24,202 bases of DNA, taken from the NCBI GenBank assembly GCA_002419215.1, contig DIFQ01000104.1, positions 1-24,202 of the forward strand. Reading direction: 5' to 3'. The stretch is from Syntrophaceae bacterium UBA5744. Lineage in GTDB: Bacteria; Desulfobacterota; Syntrophia; Syntrophales; UBA2192. The position numbers were made by a program, and so were the translations under genes. Below are positions 6,599 to 13,842 of the stretch, in pieces. A model generated the notes under the pieces. The model worked only from the letters and a program-made list of their open reading frames with translations, did not search any database and was not told the DNA's origin. Position 1 is the first letter of the stretch. The number at the start of each line of letters is the position of its first letter.

Positions 6599-7549
6599 TT
6601 GCCGAGAAAAGCGAGATTGGACGCAGAAGGTGCCATCCACCACGTCATCATCCGGGGCATCGAGCAGCGACGGATTTTTGATGACGATGGGGACCGAAGA
6701 AGTTTTATCTCGCGGATGGCAAAAGTGGCACTGGAGTCGGAGACCACGATCTATTCGTGGGCACTGCTTCCCAATCACGCGCACGTCCTCATGAGAAGCG
6801 GACCGCTCGGGATCTCGAAATTCATGCGGCGCCTCCTAACGGGATACGCCGTATACTACAACCGCCGACACGAAAGGCAGGGCTACCTTTTCCAGAACCG
6901 CTACAAATCCATTCTTTGCGATGAGGAAGTCTATTTCAAGGAGTTGATCCGTTACATTCACCTCAACCCGCTCAGGGCGAGGCTTGTTGATGATCTTGCC
7001 GGCTTGGATCACTATCCGTGGTGCGGGCATGCCTGCGTGGTGAACGGAAACGGACCCCTTTGGCACGATGTGTCTTTCGTGTTATCCCGGTTTGGTGACA
7101 AAGGCAGGGATGCCCGACGGAGGTACAGGGAATTTCTGGAGAGTGGGATTCGGGAGGATACAGGACATACAAAAGGGAAATGGCGGTCGGACTGGAGCCT
7201 GCTGGAATGGTTGCAGGAAATCCGCCGCACCGGTGATGTGGAAGAGTCCGACAGGGATGGGCGAGTTCTCGGTGGAGAAAAATTTGTCAAAAGCTTGATT
7301 ACAAAGAAAAGAAAAACGCCAGGGCCGGATTTAAAGGAACTGGAGGAACTGATTCACGAGGCCTGCAGGAAGGTCGGCCTCAGCGTCGAGGAGCTGCTGT
7401 CGGGAAGTCGTCGTGCCAATGTGACGGAATTGAGGGCACGGCTGGTACGAGAGCTTGTGGCTCACCCCGCAATAACGCTGACGGATATTGGCTTATTGGT
7501 CGGCGTTTCGAAATCAGGCGTATATAAAATTCTCGAGCGTGAGGTTTAA
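6599..7549 (+). CDS. REP-associated tyrosine transposase (RAYT, Y1 HUH family)
   Basis: A 316-residue single-strand transposase of the IS200-like/RAYT class, which nicks and joins DNA through a tyrosine at hairpin-forming ends. Visible motifs are PRKARLDAEGAIHHVIIRG at the start, the metal-binding His-x-His in LLPNHAHVLM, and YNRRHERQGYLFQNRYKS carrying the candidate catalytic tyrosines. IRYIHLNPLRARLV follows. The last 80 residues add a helix-turn-helix (LTDIGLLVGVSKSGVYKIL) typical of the longer RAYTs. The start is TTG 6599 because AGGAGG lies exactly 6 nt upstream and family members begin at the PRKAR motif; an ATG 30 nt upstream would add an atypical Arg/Cys-rich tail. The frame is intact, so the element may still be active. 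The stop codon overlaps the right end by one base. Confidence 0.93.
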   Translation: MPRKARLDAEGAIHHVIIRGIEQRRIFDDDGDRRSFISRMAKVALESETTIYSWALLPNHAHVLMRSGPLGISKFMRRLLTGYAVYYNRRHERQGYLFQNRYKSILCDEEVYFKELIRYIHLNPLRARLVDDLAGLDHYPWCGHACVVNGNGPLWHDVSFVLSRFGDKGRDARRRYREFLESGIREDTGHTKGKWRSDWSLLEWLQEIRRTGDVEESDRDGRVLGGEKFVKSLITKKRKTPGPDLKELEELIHEACRKVGLSVEELLSGSRRANVTELRARLVRELVAHPAITLTDIGLLVGVSKSGVYKILEREV

Positions 7550-7577
7550 GTTAGTCTAATTAGTCAACAACGTCCCC
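7549..7577 (-). repeat. Right inverted end of the RAYT element
   Basis: A 29-nt exact reverse complement of the left end. It overlaps the last 14 nt of the radical SAM gene and gives that gene its TGA stop (7564-7566). Confidence 0.92.
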
Positions 7578-9576
7578 GTTTCCGGGCGATGCAGGCCAGG
7601 TAGTCGTGCCTTACGTCAAAAGTCTTGCGCCTGCCGTTCTGCCGGGCCAGGATCGAAAGGAACTCTCCCGTCAGCCGCTCCCTTGCCTTTCCGTCGATGG
7701 CGTCGTAAAACACCGTACCCGCGCCCGATTCGAGCAGGTGGGCGAGGACCTCCCGGGCGGTCCCGTAACGGAAAACGGCGCTGCCCTCCCACAGCTCGCT
7801 CACCTGGAACCCAGCCTGTTTCAGCGCTTCCCGGAGGTGGGTCCCGTCCCGGGGAAAATCGAAGGCAACGCGCTTTTTCAGGACAAGGGGCTCGCGCGCA
7901 ACGAGTTCCGAGAAGATCTCGAACTCTCGCCGCGGCGAGTTTTCCCGGTGCACGACGAGGGCGAGACGCCCGCCTGCCTTCAGGGCATTCGATGCGACCT
8001 TGAAAAAGGGCGCAAGCTCGATGTAGCCGAGCACCCACGTCGTGAAGATCAGGTCGATTGCCTGCATGCCGGAAAGGGCCTTGACGGCGTCCTGCAGGAT
8101 GAAATCCACGTGACCGAACCCGAGGGCCGCGATCCGCTTCCGGGCCTGTCCCAGCATCCCATCCGAGATGTCGGCGGCCGTCACGCATCCCCCGCCTTGG
8201 AGCCTCCCGGCAAGCAACGCCGTACCGAAACCGGATCCGCATCCCGCCTCGAAGACCCGTTCCGCACCCGTGAGCCGCAGGCGTTTGACGAGATCTCTCA
8301 CGGCCTTGCCCGCCACGGAAACCCAGGCGCCGTCGTAGGTCGAATGCACCCGGTCGTAGGCCTCGGCCAGCTCCTCGCGACCTGCCGTCTCGAGAGAGCG
8401 CTTCCGGATCCGGAAGAAGCGGGGCAGCGCATGGTTCCGGGGCAGGTGCTCCCTGCAGATGCGTTCCGAGACGTCGGGCGGCACGGGGAAGGGGCCGCTT
8501 GCGGCATGCGGGGTGAGCGTGCGGCCGACGCAGGCGGGCCGGGGCAGGGCAAAGTGTTTCCCCATGCGCTCCAGGATGCCCTCGAGGGGCTCGCGGGTGA
8601 CATTGCCGAAAGAGAGGGGCACGAGGTTGCAGGGGCACAGCTCGCCGCTGCCGTCGATGTAAAGGTGCGTCAGTCCCGCGCCGCAGCCGAAGGCATCCTT
8701 GCCCTCCAGGTAGGTGAAGGTCGAAAGGACCGGGAGGTCATCGCGCCGGGCGATCTCCCGCTGGTAATCCACGATGAGCTGCCGCTCGGCGTTTCTGAGG
8801 GTCACGTCCCTGCAGCCGGAAAGGCGCCCCGTCGCACAGGGCTCCAGGAGGTGGACTTCCAGGGCCCCCGCTTCCTTCACGAAGCGCATGAAGGCCATGA
8901 AGCGCTCCCGCTCGAGAAAATCGCGGGTCCCGACCGATACGACGTAAGGGTACAGGCCGGCCTCCCGGGCCGTCTCCAGGCCCTTCAGGGCGATGTCGAA
9001 GGCGTCTTTCCGGCCGCGCATCCCGTTGTGCTCGCTTCGATCGGCGCTGTCGAGGCTGATGCCGACGGCAAAGACGCCGGCCGCGCGAAGCTCCCGGGCC
9101 CGTTTTTTTGTGAGCTGCCAGCCCGTCGTGCCCACGGTGATGCACGAGCGATCGTCGAAGCCCCGGCAGATCTCGGCGAGGTCTTTTCTCAGCAGGGGCT
9201 CGCCGCCGGTCAGGGTGACGATGACGGCGCCCAGGTCCTGGATCTTCGCGGCGATCCGCTTCAGGGCGGCAAGCGGGATGTCCTCGGGGCTCCTGCCGGC
9301 GTTGTAGCAGTGCCAGCAGCTGAAGGGGCAGCGGTTTGTCACGGCGAGGGTCACCGAGTAGAGCCGCCGGCCGTCGCTGCGCAGGAAATGATCGGCGAGG
9401 TTGTCGAAGGCCCTTCCGGGCCAGGGCGGGAACTGGGTGTTGATGACCCAATGCTTTCCGAAGGGGATGGCCTTCTCTCCCTGCAGATAGGTCTTTAAAA
9501 AATCGGCCACTTGCGGGTGAAGTTTCGTCAGGGGCGGGCGCGTTGCCATCTTGAGGAAGAAATCGTCTCCGCGCAT
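7564..9576 (-). CDS. Radical SAM protein fused to a SAM methyltransferase
   Basis: A 670-residue two-domain protein. The radical SAM core carries CPFSCWHC (Cys 83, 87, 90), which binds the 4Fe-4S cluster, and the GGEP motif follows at about 124-127. A SPASM-like auxiliary region has further cysteines (298, 314, 316 in FGCGAG and ELCPCN). The second half is a class I methyltransferase with FEAGCGSGFG at about 442-450 and ADISDGML downstream. Such fusions modify peptides or small molecules; the substrate here is unknown. The ATG at 9576 has GAGGA 5 nt upstream; a second Met at codon 10 is possible. The last residues (RGRC) and the stop are encoded by the RAYT right end, so the original C-terminus has been replaced or trimmed. 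It is divergent, by 69 nt, from the acyltransferase-family gene. Confidence 0.88.
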   Translation of the reverse strand: MRGDDFFLKMATRPPLTKLHPQVADFLKTYLQGEKAIPFGKHWVINTQFPPWPGRAFDNLADHFLRSDGRRLYSVTLAVTNRCPFSCWHCYNAGRSPEDIPLAALKRIAAKIQDLGAVIVTLTGGEPLLRKDLAEICRGFDDRSCITVGTTGWQLTKKRARELRAAGVFAVGISLDSADRSEHNGMRGRKDAFDIALKGLETAREAGLYPYVVSVGTRDFLERERFMAFMRFVKEAGALEVHLLEPCATGRLSGCRDVTLRNAERQLIVDYQREIARRDDLPVLSTFTYLEGKDAFGCGAGLTHLYIDGSGELCPCNLVPLSFGNVTREPLEGILERMGKHFALPRPACVGRTLTPHAASGPFPVPPDVSERICREHLPRNHALPRFFRIRKRSLETAGREELAEAYDRVHSTYDGAWVSVAGKAVRDLVKRLRLTGAERVFEAGCGSGFGTALLAGRLQGGGCVTAADISDGMLGQARKRIAALGFGHVDFILQDAVKALSGMQAIDLIFTTWVLGYIELAPFFKVASNALKAGGRLALVVHRENSPRREFEIFSELVAREPLVLKKRVAFDFPRDGTHLREALKQAGFQVSELWEGSAVFRYGTAREVLAHLLESGAGTVFYDAIDGKARERLTGEFLSILARQNGRRKTFDVRHDYLACIARKRGRC

Positions 9577-9645
9577 CGGATCCTCGAGAAAAAGTCCAAG
9601 ACCTTCCGGTCAAGGTGTGATAGAAATATCGGCTGATGAGGCAGA

Positions 9646-10749
9646 ATGCAAGCCGTTTATGGGGTTCGTCCTTCTGATATGCAAAACGCAATCCGTCTGA
9701 AACCCGTGGAGTGCGGCGGCGCCCCCTACGAGATCGGCAGACAGTGGGGCGAGGGCTGCCGGGAGAATCTGCGGCGCTCGCTGGCCATGCTCTACGAAGG
9801 CCTCGAGCACGGCCCCTTCCGGGCGAACAAGGGAAAAGTCTGGGATGCGGCTCTGGGGTTCTTGGGCGCCGTCCGCAACTTCGACCCCTACGGGTTCGAG
9901 ATGCTCCGCGGGCAGGCCGAGGGAGCGGGGATGGTCCTCGAGGAGGCCCTGGCGCTGCAGTGCACCCTCGAGATCGCTTTCAACTACGGGAAGATCACGG
10001 GCCTGTGCACGTCTTTTGCCCTTGCGGGGCAGGCCACGGAAGGCGGCAGGGCGATCCTCGGGCAGAACGTGGACTGGCACCCCGCCTCGACGCTCGATCT
10101 GCTGCGGATCCACCACGAAAGCGGCATCCGCGAATTCGTGCTCTGCCTGTCGGGGAGCCCCTGGTATCACCTGAGCTCCGCCGGGATCGGCAACGTCGCG
10201 AACCTCACCCTGGGCCCGCTGGGCGACATGAGGCAGCAGGTGCCCCTGTCCTTCTACATCTCCAGGGCCATGCGCCAGCCGCGGATCGGCTTTGCCCTCG
10301 GGATCCTCCGCAGGCAGGCGAGGGGGCTTGCCTACTTCCACCTGGCCGATTCCGCTGGCAGCCTGACGGGCATCGAGGCAATCGCCGATGACGTCAACCT
10401 GATCCTCCCCGAGAGGGATGTCCTTGTCCACGCCAACCACTACGAAACGGAGCGGTTCAAGGCCGCCGACGCGACACCGCGGCTCATCCCCGACACCTGT
10501 GCCCGGGCCGGGCGGATGCGAGGGCTCATCGAAAGCGCTTACGGAAAGATCACCCCGGAGATCATGATGGGGATCCTTGCCGATCACGACGGACACCCCA
10601 ACTCGATCTGCCGCCATGTGGATCCGGCCAAGCCGCCGGAGCTGGCCTCCACGTCGAGGGCCTCCTTCGTCATGGTTCCTGCCGAGGGCCTGATATACAT
10701 CGCCGCGGGGCCCCCCTGCGAGGTTCCATTCATGGAGTACAGGCTGTGA
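9646..10749 (+). CDS. Ntn-hydrolase of the C45 / acyl-CoA:6-APA acyltransferase family
   Basis: A 367-residue protein resembling the acyl-CoA:6-aminopenicillanate acyltransferase (peptidase C45) family. These proteins are made as a precursor that cuts itself before a cysteine, which becomes the N-terminal nucleophile. The candidate is Cys121 in ITGLCTSF, followed by the family pattern LGQNVDWHP (about 138-146, usually GQNWDW). C-terminal SRASFVMVPAEGLIYIAAGPPC matches the family end. No signal peptide is seen. Members act as amidases or acyltransferases on peptides, acyl-homoserine lactones or bile salts; the substrate here is unknown and penicillin synthesis is not implied. ATG 9646 is chosen for its GAGG site; a second Met at 9679 has none. 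The SleB-like gene overlaps its stop codon. Confidence 0.85.
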   Translation: MQAVYGVRPSDMQNAIRLKPVECGGAPYEIGRQWGEGCRENLRRSLAMLYEGLEHGPFRANKGKVWDAALGFLGAVRNFDPYGFEMLRGQAEGAGMVLEEALALQCTLEIAFNYGKITGLCTSFALAGQATEGGRAILGQNVDWHPASTLDLLRIHHESGIREFVLCLSGSPWYHLSSAGIGNVANLTLGPLGDMRQQVPLSFYISRAMRQPRIGFALGILRRQARGLAYFHLADSAGSLTGIEAIADDVNLILPERDVLVHANHYETERFKAADATPRLIPDTCARAGRMRGLIESAYGKITPEIMMGILADHDGHPNSICRHVDPAKPPELASTSRASFVMVPAEGLIYIAAGPPCEVPFMEYRL

Positions 10750-11438
10750 GGGTCATGGTTCGGATAGTTGTGGTAGGCCTGCTGTGCCTTGCTTCCGCCC
10801 TGGGTGCGGCCGCTGCCGACGTGCCGAAGTGCCTTTCGAGGGATCCTTCCGACTCGATCGAGTTCGTTGCGGCAAAGGCAAGGCTCTCCCCGAAGGAGCT
10901 TCTGGCGAGGCTGGTCTATGCCGAGGCGCTCTCCACCGGCATCGGCGACGACCCCCTCGTCCACGATGCGATTGCCTGGGGGGTCATGAACCGCGTGCGG
11001 CTTGCCGAGCGTTCCGAGAGCATGAAAAAGTCATACGGCAGCGGCATCCGGGGCGTCATCTTCAAGAAGGGCCAGTTCAACCCCGCCGTCTCGCCGAAAT
11101 CAACCTTCTCGAAAGATTTCCTCTGCCCGAAGGAGCGTATCCTCTGGCGTCTGGCTACGGCGGCAGCCGGAAAGGCCATGGCGGGGGAAAAGAACCCCTT
11201 CATCCAGACTCCCTGGGAGCAGGAGAACAATCTTTCGCTGGTCGTGAACTTCTACTATCCGAAGTCGATCCAGGCCAAGGGCCCCTATCCCCCCTGGGAG
11301 GATGGCGGGAGCCTGGAGTTCATCGGCGACGTCATGATCGGCGACAAGCTGCTGCCCGCCGAGCACATCCGCTTCTACCGTCTCGCCCGCCCGCCTGCGG
11401 ATTTGATACCGGAAAAATCAGACGCACGGGAAAGATGA
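10746..11438 (+). CDS. SleB/CwlJ-like cell wall hydrolase, secreted
   Basis: A 230-residue protein with an N-terminal signal peptide (basic MRVMVRI, hydrophobic VVVGLLCLASALG, AAAA before DVP). The mature part resembles the Hydrolase_2 domain of SleB-type lytic enzymes, which cut peptidoglycan glycan strands. LLARLVYAEALSTG contains the Glu (residue 60) at the catalytic position, and NRV...GIRGVIFKKGQFNPAVS matches the downstream NRV-x-GVI-x-QF pattern. In a non-spore-former it is likely a periplasmic wall-remodelling enzyme. The C-terminal half (about 135-230) lacks a motif I recognise. The start is GTG 10746, overlapping the upstream stop (GTGA), or ATG 10755; both keep the signal peptide. 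Translation is probably coupled to the acyltransferase-family gene. Confidence 0.8.
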   Translation: MRVMVRIVVVGLLCLASALGAAAADVPKCLSRDPSDSIEFVAAKARLSPKELLARLVYAEALSTGIGDDPLVHDAIAWGVMNRVRLAERSESMKKSYGSGIRGVIFKKGQFNPAVSPKSTFSKDFLCPKERILWRLATAAAGKAMAGEKNPFIQTPWEQENNLSLVVNFYYPKSIQAKGPYPPWEDGGSLEFIGDVMIGDKLLPAEHIRFYRLARPPADLIPEKSDARER

Positions 11439-11655
11439 AGCAGGAAGATTCCTTTTTCAATTTCCTCACCCCTGACAATCCCAAATAACCAGTGCGGGAA
11501 AGCAGGCGTGACACGGGGGACACAATCGCAATCCCTGCAAATCGGTCGTGCCGCCGGTCCGTGAAGGGGCAGCGAAGGCACACGGTCCGGACAGAAACCG
11601 CAAAGGGATGTCATGCCTGCGTATTCAGCACTTTTCCCTGGCGAGGGTCTTCTCG
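11439..11655. other. Gene-free spacer with a possible transposon-end remnant
   Basis: No gene is seen. GTGACACGGGGGACAC at about 11508-11523 loosely resembles the GGGGAC-type ends of RAYT elements, but no partner end is present. No terminator with a T-run follows the SleB-like gene. Confidence 0.3.
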
Positions 11656-11916
11656 TTAGAAATGATCGTACGTGATGATGGGCAGATCATCCTCTGTGAC
11701 AACAACCTCCCCCTCTTCACGAAGTATTTTGAAGGACAGATTCACCCTGACCCTGAAAGTCGTCTTTCCCTTCGCGATGACGAGATCCTGTCTCACGACC
11801 TCGGCGATCCTCATCTCTCCCAGGGATCTCCCGGCCTCCGCCACGACGTTCCGCGCGGCATCCTCCCAGGATGTGGGACTTGTTCCCACCAACTCGACGA
11901 ATTTGTAAACGGACAT
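11656..11916 (-). CDS. Dodecin-family protein, longer copy
   Basis: An 86-residue member of the dodecin family, small proteins that assemble into hollow dodecamers and usually store riboflavin or FMN. MSVYKFVELVGTSPTSWEDA is the typical start, and the beta strands follow. The usual flavin-stacking Trp (in family members just after Arg in an RW-x-EV pattern) is replaced: this protein reads RIAEV at about 36-40. Flavin binding is therefore doubtful; calcium-binding or other ligand-binding dodecins lacking the Trp exist. The C-terminus has an extra acidic tail of about 17 residues (ending ITYDHF) that its neighbour lacks. ATG 11916 has a near-perfect AGGAGGAGGGG site. It is the second gene of a two-dodecin operon, 14 nt behind the other copy. 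Confidence 0.88.
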   Translation of the reverse strand: MSVYKFVELVGTSPTSWEDAARNVVAEAGRSLGEMRIAEVVRQDLVIAKGKTTFRVRVNLSFKILREEGEVVVTEDDLPIITYDHF

Positions 11917-11930
11917 GACCCCTCCTCCTT

Positions 11931-12143
11931 TCATCCCTCACTTTCAGTGAGATACTTGAATGAAAGATTCATCCGGACTCTGAAAACCATTTTCCCTTTC
12001 GCGACAACAAGATCGAACTTTACAACCTCGGCGATCCTCAGCTCTTCAAGGGATCTCCCGGCCTCCGCCACGACGTTCCGCGCGGCATCCTCCCAGGACG
12101 TGGGACTCGTACCCACCAGCTCGACGAATTTGTAAATGGACAT
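11931..12143 (-). CDS. Dodecin-family protein, shorter copy
   Basis: A 70-residue dodecin of normal family length, with the MSIYKFVELVGTSPTSWEDA start. As in its neighbour, the flavin-stacking Trp position reads Ile (RIAEVV), so it is probably not a classic flavin store. ATG 12143 is preceded by AAAGGAGGAGAG; the frame is open 14 codons further up but without a site. The first 31 codons are nearly identical in DNA to those of the next gene, while the C-terminal halves differ clearly. Confidence 0.88.
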   Translation of the reverse strand: MSIYKFVELVGTSPTSWEDAARNVVAEAGRSLEELRIAEVVKFDLVVAKGKMVFRVRMNLSFKYLTESEG

Positions 12144-12611
12144 AACCTCTCCTCCTTTCGTTCTCTCATCCACCGTTGACTCCATGAACCAAACCTACAG
12201 AGGCGCTCGCAGGCCCTGATGTTTTTTAGAACGGAGGCACAAACGAAATGCTTGAAATGGATTAGATCGTTTACGAGGACAGGATCCGACAGCGACAGGA
12301 TCAATTCAAAACCGACAAGTCAGCGCGGCCCGGTTCCGACTCATCGCAGTGAAAGACGGGAGAATTTACGTGAATGAGAAAATGTTTGTGAATATCGAAC
12401 AGAATACCCCGTTTAGTGGGCGGGGATGATTGCGAAGAGGGAGCCGGATTTTCAGATGCCCCGCCCTGTAGACGTATACTTCAATTCTCATGCCTTTCGA
12501 GGGAAAAAGCAAGGTTCAAGAGGGTGCAAACGCTGCCCATCGCGCCTGTCCCGTTTCCGAGTACAATGAACGGGGAAATAGGATAAGAGGATCCACCCGG
12601 CTTCCAACTTG
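12144..12611. other. 468-nt gene-free stretch
   Basis: It holds the dodecin promoter region (right of 12143) and the 3' side of the AttH-like gene. Short open frames exist, for example around 12290-12429, which could read as ...FRLIAVKDGRIYVNEK..., but none has a start and ribosome site together; this may be an old gene remnant. CCCGTT/AACGGG (about 12549-12575) forms a weak hairpin without a T-run, downstream of the AttH-like gene. I see no RNA gene or mobile element. Confidence 0.4.
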
Positions 12612-13730
12612 TCAGAAGAGGCCGCCGAGGCTGCCCGCGTAGCCCGTCATTTCCACGTAGCCCTCGCAGATCACCGGTTTTCCCGACGATGAGCCCCTGC
12701 CTTCCACGGCGCCTTCCCAGTAGGTCACACCCGTGGAGCCTGCCGTGATCAGTTCCTGGGCCGCCAGGAGAGGAGCAAGCTGCAGATCGACGCCTGCCGC
12801 CGGAATGCGGATCCGCCAGCGGTTCGGGTAGGCGCCGCCGCTCCTGGGGCTCTTCCAGGTCCCGAGGACCTCCATCCGGATCTCGCCCAGTTCCAGGTGA
12901 CGGGCCCGTCCGTCGGGCTCGACGAGGGTTCCCGAAGACTCCGTTTCCACCGTTCCGTCATTCTTGCGGAGGAAGTAAAGCATCAGGTCCCGGCCGTCGG
13001 AGAGATGGATCGAGAACCAGTCCCAGCCCGCCTGGTCCTTCGTGAGGGCGTTGGAGCTGAACTCCTGGTCAAACCAGCTGATCCCCTGGACCTCGACCGG
13101 GGTTCCCCGTGCGGGCGTCCGGATCGTCCCGCTTGATGCCAGGTCGGTGAAGGAATAGTAGTACGACGCCTGGCCCTTCCCCGGTCCCTTGCGGCTGAGA
13201 CCCCTCTCGCCCTGGAGGATCAGGGGCTTTCGCGGCTTGAGCACGAGGGCAAGTTCCATCTCCCCGTGTTGCGCGCGGATGGAAATATGATCGCCCTTCA
13301 TCCTTGCCGACCAGCCGAGGTTCCAGACATTCAATGCGTCTGTGGCTGCCCCGGAAAGCCCCGGGCCCGAACGGGTGATCTGCTCGGCAACGTGGAACGT
13401 GCCGTTGCGGACGTCGGTCACGGTGAAATGAGCCGGGTAGAGATCCCGCAGCGACCAGGGGTTGCCCGGGTTCGAGGGCTTGATCCGGACGCCCTGGCGG
13501 AAGAAGGTGAGCTGGTAGCCATAGCGGTGTCCCGCCTCGTCGCGCAGGTTTCCCGTGAAGTACCACCACTCGGTGCGGAACTCCGGGTGAGCCCCGTGGT
13601 CCCTCGGGAAGCTCCAGGTGCGCTGGCCGATCGCCTGTCTCCACTCGTCGGCGGCGAGCGCCGGCAGGCTGACAAACATGACCAGCGCGATGATGAAAGC
13701 AACGATTCCTGCAGTTTTTATTCTGCTCAT
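12612..13730 (-). CDS. AttH/CrtC-type lipocalin-like exported protein
   Basis: A 372-residue protein of the AttH / carotenoid 1,2-hydratase (CrtC) superfamily, built from two lipocalin-like beta barrels. An N-terminal signal peptide is clear (MSRIKTAGIVAFIIALVMFV, cleavage near ALAADEW). The diagnostic EWWYFTGNL (about residues 50-60), YGYQLTFFRQG and the mid-protein VQGISWFDQEFSSNAL ... DWFSIHLSDGRDLMLY are all present. In AttEFGH systems this gene travels with an FtsX-type permease and a LolD-type ATPase, exactly as here, so it likely handles a lipid or lipoprotein in the periplasm together with them; carotenoid chemistry is not implied. ATG 13730 begins the signal peptide; an in-frame ATG at 13760 lies within the repeat and is rejected. 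Confidence 0.87.
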   Translation of the reverse strand: MSRIKTAGIVAFIIALVMFVSLPALAADEWRQAIGQRTWSFPRDHGAHPEFRTEWWYFTGNLRDEAGHRYGYQLTFFRQGVRIKPSNPGNPWSLRDLYPAHFTVTDVRNGTFHVAEQITRSGPGLSGAATDALNVWNLGWSARMKGDHISIRAQHGEMELALVLKPRKPLILQGERGLSRKGPGKGQASYYYSFTDLASSGTIRTPARGTPVEVQGISWFDQEFSSNALTKDQAGWDWFSIHLSDGRDLMLYFLRKNDGTVETESSGTLVEPDGRARHLELGEIRMEVLGTWKSPRSGGAYPNRWRIRIPAAGVDLQLAPLLAAQELITAGSTGVTYWEGAVEGRGSSSGKPVICEGYVEMTGYAGSLGGLF

Positions 13731-13756
13731 GATCTTCGCATTTCCTGCCTGCCGGG

Positions 13757-13842
13757 GCATCGGGATTCCGGCTTCGGGCCTCGGGATTTTGGGGAAATTT
13801 CTTTTCTTTCATCCTGAAGCCTGAAGGCCGATGCCTGAAGCC
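13757..13842. repeat. Heptamer repeats between permease and AttH-like gene
   Basis: Two degenerate 7-nt arrays: CATCGGG, ATTCCGG, CTTCGGG, CCTCGGG (13758-13785), and CCTGAAG, CCTGAAG, GCCGATG, CCTGAAG (13813-13840). They fill the gap between the permease stop and the AttH-like gene start region. Confidence 0.6.

Larger units (their letters stand above)
6522..7577 (+). mobile_element. RAYT (IS200-like) element with perfect 29-bp inverted ends
   Basis: A 1,056-bp unit. The left end at 6522-6550 begins GGGGACGTTGTTGACTAATT and the right end at 7549-7577 is its exact reverse complement (29 of 29). Just inside the left end, 6551-6565 repeats the inner 15 bases (CTGATTAGACTAACC, two differences). 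The only gene inside is a Y1 transposase. No target-site duplication is seen, as expected for this transposase type. It lies between the convergent DUF47 gene and the radical SAM gene. A 74-bp derivative with the same ends sits at 17147-17220. Confidence 0.9.

Noticed and set aside
7606..9498. A 630-codon open frame on the + strand
   Set aside because: Shadow of the radical SAM-methyltransferase gene, with no domain of its own.
9646..10749. Penicillin biosynthesis acyltransferase
   Set aside because: The family name comes from a fungal enzyme; no isopenicillin N or related genes are near, so only the family assignment is kept.
11508..11540. GGGGACAC-like sequence as another transposon end
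   Set aside because: Only one half-site is seen, without a partner or transposase; too short to support.
12248..12350. Frame beginning ATG-CTT-GAA-ATG-GAT-TAG with a ribosome site, possibly read through TAG
   Set aside because: After the TAG the frame ends at TGA 12348-12350 after only 28 more codons; there is no pyrrolysine machinery or homologue to support readthrough.
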